64,000 nt of DNA, taken from assembly GCF_900115345.1 (NCBI RefSeq), contig NZ_FOWC01000005.1:496001-560000 (forward strand). Reading direction: 5' to 3'. The notes below the pieces were generated by a model. The model did no database searches. It was not told where the DNA came from and saw only the letters and a list, made by a program, of their open reading frames with translations. A program made the translations under genes and the position numbers. Shown in pieces: positions 60,501-64,000 of this stretch; within the stretch, counting starts at the first letter, position 1, and each line of letters begins with the position of its first letter. This DNA comes from Amycolatopsis rubida. GTDB lineage: Bacteria > Actinomycetota > Actinomycetes > Mycobacteriales > Pseudonocardiaceae.

Positions 60501-61819
60501 ACGAACACGCTGGAGTAGCCCGCGCGCATGGCGGCCTGTTCGGTCGCCAGCTTCAGCGCCTGGCTGTGCACCTTCTCGAACGCCCGCGCGACCTCGCCGA
60601 CCTCGTCCTGCACCTGGACCGGCACCGGTTCGACCTCGACGCTCTGCGCGCGGCCCTCCTGGATGTTGCGGACCGCCTCGGGCAGGTCCTTCTCCGCGAC
60701 GTCCAGCGCGGACCGCCGCAGGATCTTCAGCGAGCGCAGCAGCTGGCGGGCGATGACGAACACGACCGCGGCGGCCGCGGCGAGCGCCGCGAACAGCAGC
60801 ACGGCCAGCAGGCCCGCGCTGCTGCCCGCGTCCTCGACCAGCTGGGACGACGCGGCGGTGAGGTCGGTGCTCATCCGGCCGGAGACCTCGGTCAGCTGCG
60901 AGGTCACCGCGTTCGAGGCGGTGTTCCACTCCTGCGCCGAAGTCCGCTTGAGCGCGTCGTCGGTGGAGATGCCCTGTCCGCCGAGCACGGTGCCGAGCAT
61001 CCGCTTGCGGTCGTAGGAGGTGTCCGGCTTGATCGTGCTCTCGAAGTCGAGGCGCTGCGGCGCGGTGGCGGCCGCGTTGAAGTCGGCGACCCGGTCGTCG
61101 AACCGCAGTTCCGCGTCGCGCACGTCGCTCAGCTGCTGCGGGGTCAGCGTGCCCGCGGAAATGCCGTAGCCCACCAGGGACTGGGTGACCGACACCTGTT
61201 CCTTGGCCGCTTCGAGATCGTGCAGCGCGCTCGGGGTGCTGCCGAGCGCGTCGGCGCTCGCGCCCGCCGACACCGCGGTGTCGGCCCCGATCAGCGCGCT
61301 GGTGACGGCGTTGTAGTCGCCGACCGCCTCGGCCGCGTTCAGCAGGCCTGCCCCGACCTGCTGGCGGATCACCGCGATCTCGTTGACCTGCGCGGTCGCC
61401 GAGTTCACCGCGCCGGACACGCTCGACCCGTCGGCCCCGACCCGGGCGGCCGCCTCGGTGAACGGCGCGACCGCGGCGTCGGTGGCCGCGCGGGCGGACT
61501 TCAGTTCCGGGGTGACGCCCGAGGTGCCCGCGATGAGCTGGGCGGCGGTCTGGGTGCGTTCGCGCTGCAGCCCGTCGGTGAGCGCGCGCAGCTGGGTGCT
61601 CAGCGCGACGAGCCGGTCGATCCGCTGGTAGTCGCTCGACCGCGAGACCTGGCCCGCGATGGCGGTGATGCCGAGGACGAGCGCGAGCACGATGGGCACG
61701 ATCGTGACCGCGGACAGCTTGACCGGCAGGCTCCAGTCCCGCCAGCGCAACGCCGCCCGCCAGCCCGACGACCAGCGCGGCCGCCGGGGCGGGCGGCCGA
61801 GCAGCTTCTCCACAGGCAC
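57575..61819 (-). CDS. Conservon sensor histidine kinase with nitrate/nitrite-sensing-type domain (CvnA-type)
   Basis: About 1414 residues. TM1 (about 31-54), extracellular helical sensor (about 60-325), TM2 (about 328-358), HAMP-like linker, LDHLATRMRRNNENLMVL phospho-helix region (about 478) and ATPase domain with ELLDNATAFSAPETQV, DKGIGMNEYE and GLFVVGRLAGRHRI (about 545-640). The rest, over 700 residues, is Pro/Ala/Gly-rich with two copies of a GLPRRRRGEQL...DVRGRL.SFQ module. GTG 61819 is preferred (AGGAGAAGG seven bases upstream); GTG 61978 would extend it by 53 residues. Confidence 0.88.
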   Translation of the reverse strand: MPVEKLLGRPPRRPRWSSGWRAALRWRDWSLPVKLSAVTIVPIVLALVLGITAIAGQVSRSSDYQRIDRLVALSTQLRALTDGLQRERTQTAAQLIAGTSGVTPELKSARAATDAAVAPFTEAAARVGADGSSVSGAVNSATAQVNEIAVIRQQVGAGLLNAAEAVGDYNAVTSALIGADTAVSAGASADALGSTPSALHDLEAAKEQVSVTQSLVGYGISAGTLTPQQLSDVRDAELRFDDRVADFNAAATAPQRLDFESTIKPDTSYDRKRMLGTVLGGQGISTDDALKRTSAQEWNTASNAVTSQLTEVSGRMSTDLTAASSQLVEDAGSSAGLLAVLLFAALAAAAAVVFVIARQLLRSLKILRRSALDVAEKDLPEAVRNIQEGRAQSVEVEPVPVQVQDEVGEVARAFEKVHSQALKLATEQAAMRAGYSSVFVNLSRRSQSLVQRQLQLIERLERDEEDADQLATLFQLDHLATRMRRNNENLMVLSGAEPGRRSGQPVATHDVLRAAVSEIEQYQRVSVQHPPAVKIVGFAASDVQRLIAELLDNATAFSAPETQVTVATRLAEDGSLNVDILDKGIGMNEYEVVEANGRLTDSGSVDLATSRRMGLFVVGRLAGRHRIGVSLHGGKDIVGVRATVVVPPELVMTGLAAVPGDRAEPGQLPGPQASLAAPPAAPGGLPRRQRPAANGSAVPGLVPQQGSNSEETQRWPSAGDLAGFSGDKIARPPSDLEVSGTALFSPIPRDDDPPASPPPAPKLPQTVDVPPPRPEPEPEPAADTRDERDGELPSGKDLFSAANATTLSDWWNQAAQQVPEVPPPSAAETTIENTPIFDEMLSAWFRSPAQPPPAAASPAVPPASGTAAAEPAADSEQQQRNWDFASDENWRTVQALSQVEPTAFTKSGLPRRRRGEQLMPGSAAPEPAAPAAETPSSDLPVRDPADVRGRLNSFQRGVTRGRQEVRGTTPETPDTTADSPAAEASGAAAPAVPSPERARAHDAATRRRQTVAGAFGVPAEQNRPGGMPQRTPGSSTPPGAGAPDAPAGFGGRPADADSTDETAPVPAVPPAFDPDGGWPRQEPAARTELPAPQPNRTVRPDKPDSLPTRRKGASSLPPAPPTADPNQVPAAVAGLEAAVSGTGQTPASQAAQASANGQTAAPEKTGSPAPANRPASAPAESQGTEQTSLWGKPAENPGQAAPLTTWRAAQAPAAAPGQPAENTEQSGTTADPASASAASAQGLAGGLGQTRVPGQNVPGQSAAPGQSAAPGQSGLPGQPLVPGQAPSWQSSAGQDGPQAPPVPAGSDGSASPAPDPAEATAEWNFGSDEGWRTVQSVSQSAPASFTSAGLPRRRRGEQLLPGSAPPPAGSASPRPSRDAHDVRGRLSSFQQGIQRGRHRTAQAAEKNHETLEGE

Positions 61820-62811
61820 TTGGCCTTCTCCTGCAACGGTCACGAAAGTGACTCCCTGTCCGGCGTCGTGGCGGCCCGTCGGCGGTTCCCGCGGCTGCGT
61901 CCGCTCCCGGTGCGCAGCGCGCTCCCGGCGCGGAGTCCCGCGGTCCGCCTGCCCGCGCGTCCGACCGGGGGCGGGCACGACCGGGTCGATCCTTCACCGG
62001 TCCGGGAGACGATCGGCTTCCCGGGACTATGCACGTGCACGACGCAACTTGCGGACTGCACGGCGGTGGTCGAGATCAACTTGTCTGCGCCTTATCGATC
62101 GCTGCGGGCGGCTGGGGCCAAAGAATCGTACACCAATCGCCGCCTGCGTTATTGCGTTCCGCATCGGAGGGCTGACCTGGGAAAATAGTCGGAACACGGG
62201 AACGCGGAGCCGCGGATTCGCACCCGGCCGCCCGACCCGGGAATTCCGGTTACCCGGCGCTCTCGGCCCCGGCGTCCGGCCGTCACCCGATTAGCCCACA
62301 CAGGGTAAGCGACACCCTCGATGGGACTACGCTCCGTGCCCCCATCGGGTGGGTGCACGCGGAAGTTGAACCCGATGTTGTGGAGATGCAGCGACGCGCC
62401 GCCCGACCCGGTGATTTTTGCCCGCCTCCCTTCCCTGCCTGGGAATCCCCGCCCGGACCGCGACCCGCCCGCCGAAGCGGAGCGGCCGCCCCGCCCGGCG
62501 GCTACGACCGGTCACCGTAGTGGATCTTGACCGGCCCGTCACTCCGCCGTCTGCCGCAACCCGGACCGGTCCCGGCGACTCCCCGTGACATCGATCCTCA
62601 CTATTCCGAGTGATCAGCCTGTGATCTGCCCGGACGCGCCGTTTCGCGCTATTTCCCGGGCGAAAAGGAATTTCCGGTGCCCTCGCGAACCGGCTTTTTC
62701 CGCGTTCCGGCGGCGTCGTTACTATGGCCGCCTCCCCGTCCGCAAGGGCGATCCGGGCGCTTTCCCGAACGAGCCCGGCGCCATCCACCGCGCAAGTTGC
62801 CGGAGGCAGCC
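61820..62811. other. Long divergent spacer between conservon and acetate permease operons
   Basis: About 1 kb with no supported gene. AT content is raised in places (62060-62165, 62395-62415, 62590-62720) compared with the surrounding genes. CCCATCGGGTGGG near 62340 and several short inverted repeats are present, but no recognised operator. It must hold promoters for both operons. Confidence 0.6.
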
Positions 62812-63252
62812 ATGCACAACGTCGCGCGCACCACCGGACCGGCCGCCGCGGCCGAGGACACCGGCCAGATGCCCGCGCTGTTCGACCGCGCAGAAGGCGA
62901 CGCCGCCCCGCGCGGCAGGCGCCGCACAAGCGGCCCGGACTACGAGCAGATCCAGCGCAGCCCCCAGTTCCGCTCGCTGCGCAGCCGCTTCCGCCGGTTC
63001 GTGTTCCCGATGAGCATCGGGTTCTTCGTCTGGTACCTCGCCTACGTCGTGCTCGCCGCCTACGCGGGCGAGTTCATGAGCACGCCGGTCTTCGGACTGG
63101 TCAACGTCGGCATGCTGCTCGGCCTCGGCCAGTTCGTCACCACCGCGGTCATCACCGCGCTGTACGTCCGCTTCGCCGACCGCGAGATGGACCCGCGCGC
63201 CGCCGAGATCCGAGCGCAGGCCACCCCTGTCACGGAAGGAACACCCCAGTGA
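62812..63252 (+). CDS. DUF485 membrane protein, ActP partner
   Basis: A 146-residue protein: about 65 polar N-terminal residues, then DUF485 with two helices (FVFPMSIGFFVWYLAYVVLAAY and VFGLVNVGMLLGLGQFVTTAVI). DUF485 proteins precede acetate permease genes. GGAGG lies six bases before ATG 62812. Its stop overlaps the actP GTG. Confidence 0.9.
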   Translation: MHNVARTTGPAAAAEDTGQMPALFDRAEGDAAPRGRRRTSGPDYEQIQRSPQFRSLRSRFRRFVFPMSIGFFVWYLAYVVLAAYAGEFMSTPVFGLVNVGMLLGLGQFVTTAVITALYVRFADREMDPRAAEIRAQATPVTEGTPQ

Positions 63253-64000
63253 CCACCGTTTCGCTCGCCGAAGGAGCTTCGGAGAGCAACCCGCTGATCA
63301 ACACCGGGGTGTTCGCGCTGTTCGTCGCGATCACCCTCTACGTGGTCTACCGCGCGGGCAACCGCCGCTCGTCGACGTCGGGCTACTACACCGCGGACAG
63401 CGCTTTCACCGGAAGGCAGAACGGCGTCGCGCTGTCCGGCGACTTCCTGTCCGCGGCGTCGTTCCTCGGCATCGCGGGCGCGATCGCGATGAACGGCTAC
63501 GACGGCTTCCTCTACTCCATCGGCTTCCTCGTCGCGTGGCTCGTCGACCTGCTGCTGCTCGCGGAACTGCTGCGCAACACCGGCCGCTTCACCATGGGCG
63601 ACGTGCTCAGCTTCCGGATGAAGCAGCGTCCGGTGCGCGCCGCGTCGGCCACGTCGACGCTGGTGATCTCCTTCTTCTACATGCTCGCGCAGATGGCGGG
63701 CGCGGGCGGCCTGGTCGCGCTGCTGCTGGACGTCCACTCCAAGTGGGGCCAGGCGCTGGTGATCACCGTGGTCGGGCTGGTGATGATCTCCTACGTGCTG
63801 CTCGGCGGCATGAAGGGCACCACCTGGGTGCAGATCATCAAGGCCACCATCCTGCTCACCGCGGCCTCGCTGATCACGGTGTTCCTGATGGGCAAGTACG
63901 GCTTCAACTTCTCCAGCCTGCTGCGCGCGGCCGCCGACCGCAGCCCGATGGGCAAGGACCTGCTCTCCCCCGGCGGCTCCTACGGCAAGAACGGGACCAC
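63249..64000 (+). CDS. actP: Cation/acetate symporter ActP, N-terminal part
   Basis: The first 250 residues of an SSS-family permease; the window ends within it. GYYTADSAFTGRQNGVALSG, DFLSAASFLGIAGAIAMNGYDG and FTMGDVLSFRMKQRPVRAAS are the usual ActP motifs, with alternating membrane helices. It would import acetate or similar short acids with Na+. It is translationally coupled to DUF485. Confidence 0.9.
   Translation, partial: MTTVSLAEGASESNPLINTGVFALFVAITLYVVYRAGNRRSSTSGYYTADSAFTGRQNGVALSGDFLSAASFLGIAGAIAMNGYDGFLYSIGFLVAWLVDLLLLAELLRNTGRFTMGDVLSFRMKQRPVRAASATSTLVISFFYMLAQMAGAGGLVALLLDVHSKWGQALVITVVGLVMISYVLLGGMKGTTWVQIIKATILLTAASLITVFLMGKYGFNFSSLLRAAADRSPMGKDLLSPGGSYGKNGT

Noticed and set aside
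57596..62188. A 1530-codon open frame on the plus strand
   Set aside because: It is fully antisense to the histidine kinase; its Arg/Gly/Val-rich translation has no domain, and such frames arise from the high third-position GC.
1..64000. tRNA, rRNA, riboswitch or insertion sequence
   Set aside because: I looked for cloverleaf, cobalamin/flavin riboswitch and transposase patterns, including before icmF and the flavokinase, and saw none that I can support by eye.

Overview
The window is very GC-rich, gene-dense actinobacterial chromosome. The gene families (KstR-controlled steroid catabolism in mycobacterial gene order, a conservon-type histidine kinase/Roadblock/DUF742/GTPase operon, fused isobutyryl-CoA mutase IcmF, an F420-type oxidoreductase, many GTG starts and ATGA/GTGA overlaps) point to a Pseudonocardiaceae-like organism. 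Amycolatopsis is my best guess, but this is inference from gene content, not a database match. I see no rRNA, tRNA, CRISPR array, phage, insertion sequence or replication origin.

The core is a steroid (cholesterol/sterol) degradation locus in several blocks separated by unrelated genes. Block 1 (1-6.1 kb) holds two thiolase-like Ltp proteins, then cyp125 and fadA5 divergent from each other. Block 2 (19.1-29.8 kb) holds hsaA-hsaD-hsaC-hsaB (A-ring catechol cleavage), a KstD-like flavoprotein, and kstD-kshA-(Cys-rich small protein)-kshB-(hsd4B-like hydratase) followed by a free-standing flavokinase domain. Block 3 (30.7-35.4 kb) is the igr side-chain operon chsE1-chsE2-chsH2-chsH1-ltp2. Block 4 (47.2-50 kb) holds the repressor gene kstR divergent from the fadE34-like two-domain dehydrogenase. 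Palindromic boxes fitting TnnAACnnGTTnnA lie before each main block, including kstR itself, so the blocks probably form one KstR regulon. Together the genes cover terminal hydroxylation of the side chain (Cyp125), beta-oxidation and aldol removal of the side chain (FadE34, FadA5, ChsE1/E2, ChsH1/H2, Ltp2), ring opening (KstD, KshA/B) and cleavage of the A/B-ring catechol (HsaA-D). HsaE/F/G, Mce4, HsdD/ChoD and the ring C/D genes are not in the window.

Between these blocks are: a BrkB/YihY membrane protein, a transglutaminase-like protein, VOC and PNPOx-like proteins, alpha/beta hydrolases and LtrA (1.5-9.7 kb); an amidohydrolase/sodium-solute symporter/DUF3311 operon with a MarR regulator and a decayed FMN reductase (9.8-13.6 kb); a hydroxyisobutyrate-dehydrogenase-like enzyme, a fatty-acid desaturase, an MBL-fold hydrolase, and a PadR/flavin monooxygenase pair (13.6-18.8 kb); a lipid section with a wax ester synthase/DGAT and a LipC-like esterase, then folE and a Cys-rich HTH regulator (35.5-41.3 kb); a TetR/SDR pair with a near-ideal operator and a SNF2-SWIM pair (41.5-46.9 kb).

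After 50 kb come an LLM-class oxidoreductase, a methyltransferase, icmF, a decayed dihydrofolate-reductase-like gene, the conservon operon (55.7-61.8 kb) and the start of a DUF485-actP acetate permease operon that runs off the right edge. Notable non-coding structure: a family of stop-codon-embedded hairpins (1501, 30532, 30614), a 44-bp tandem repeat after fadA5, and several strong convergent-gene terminators.
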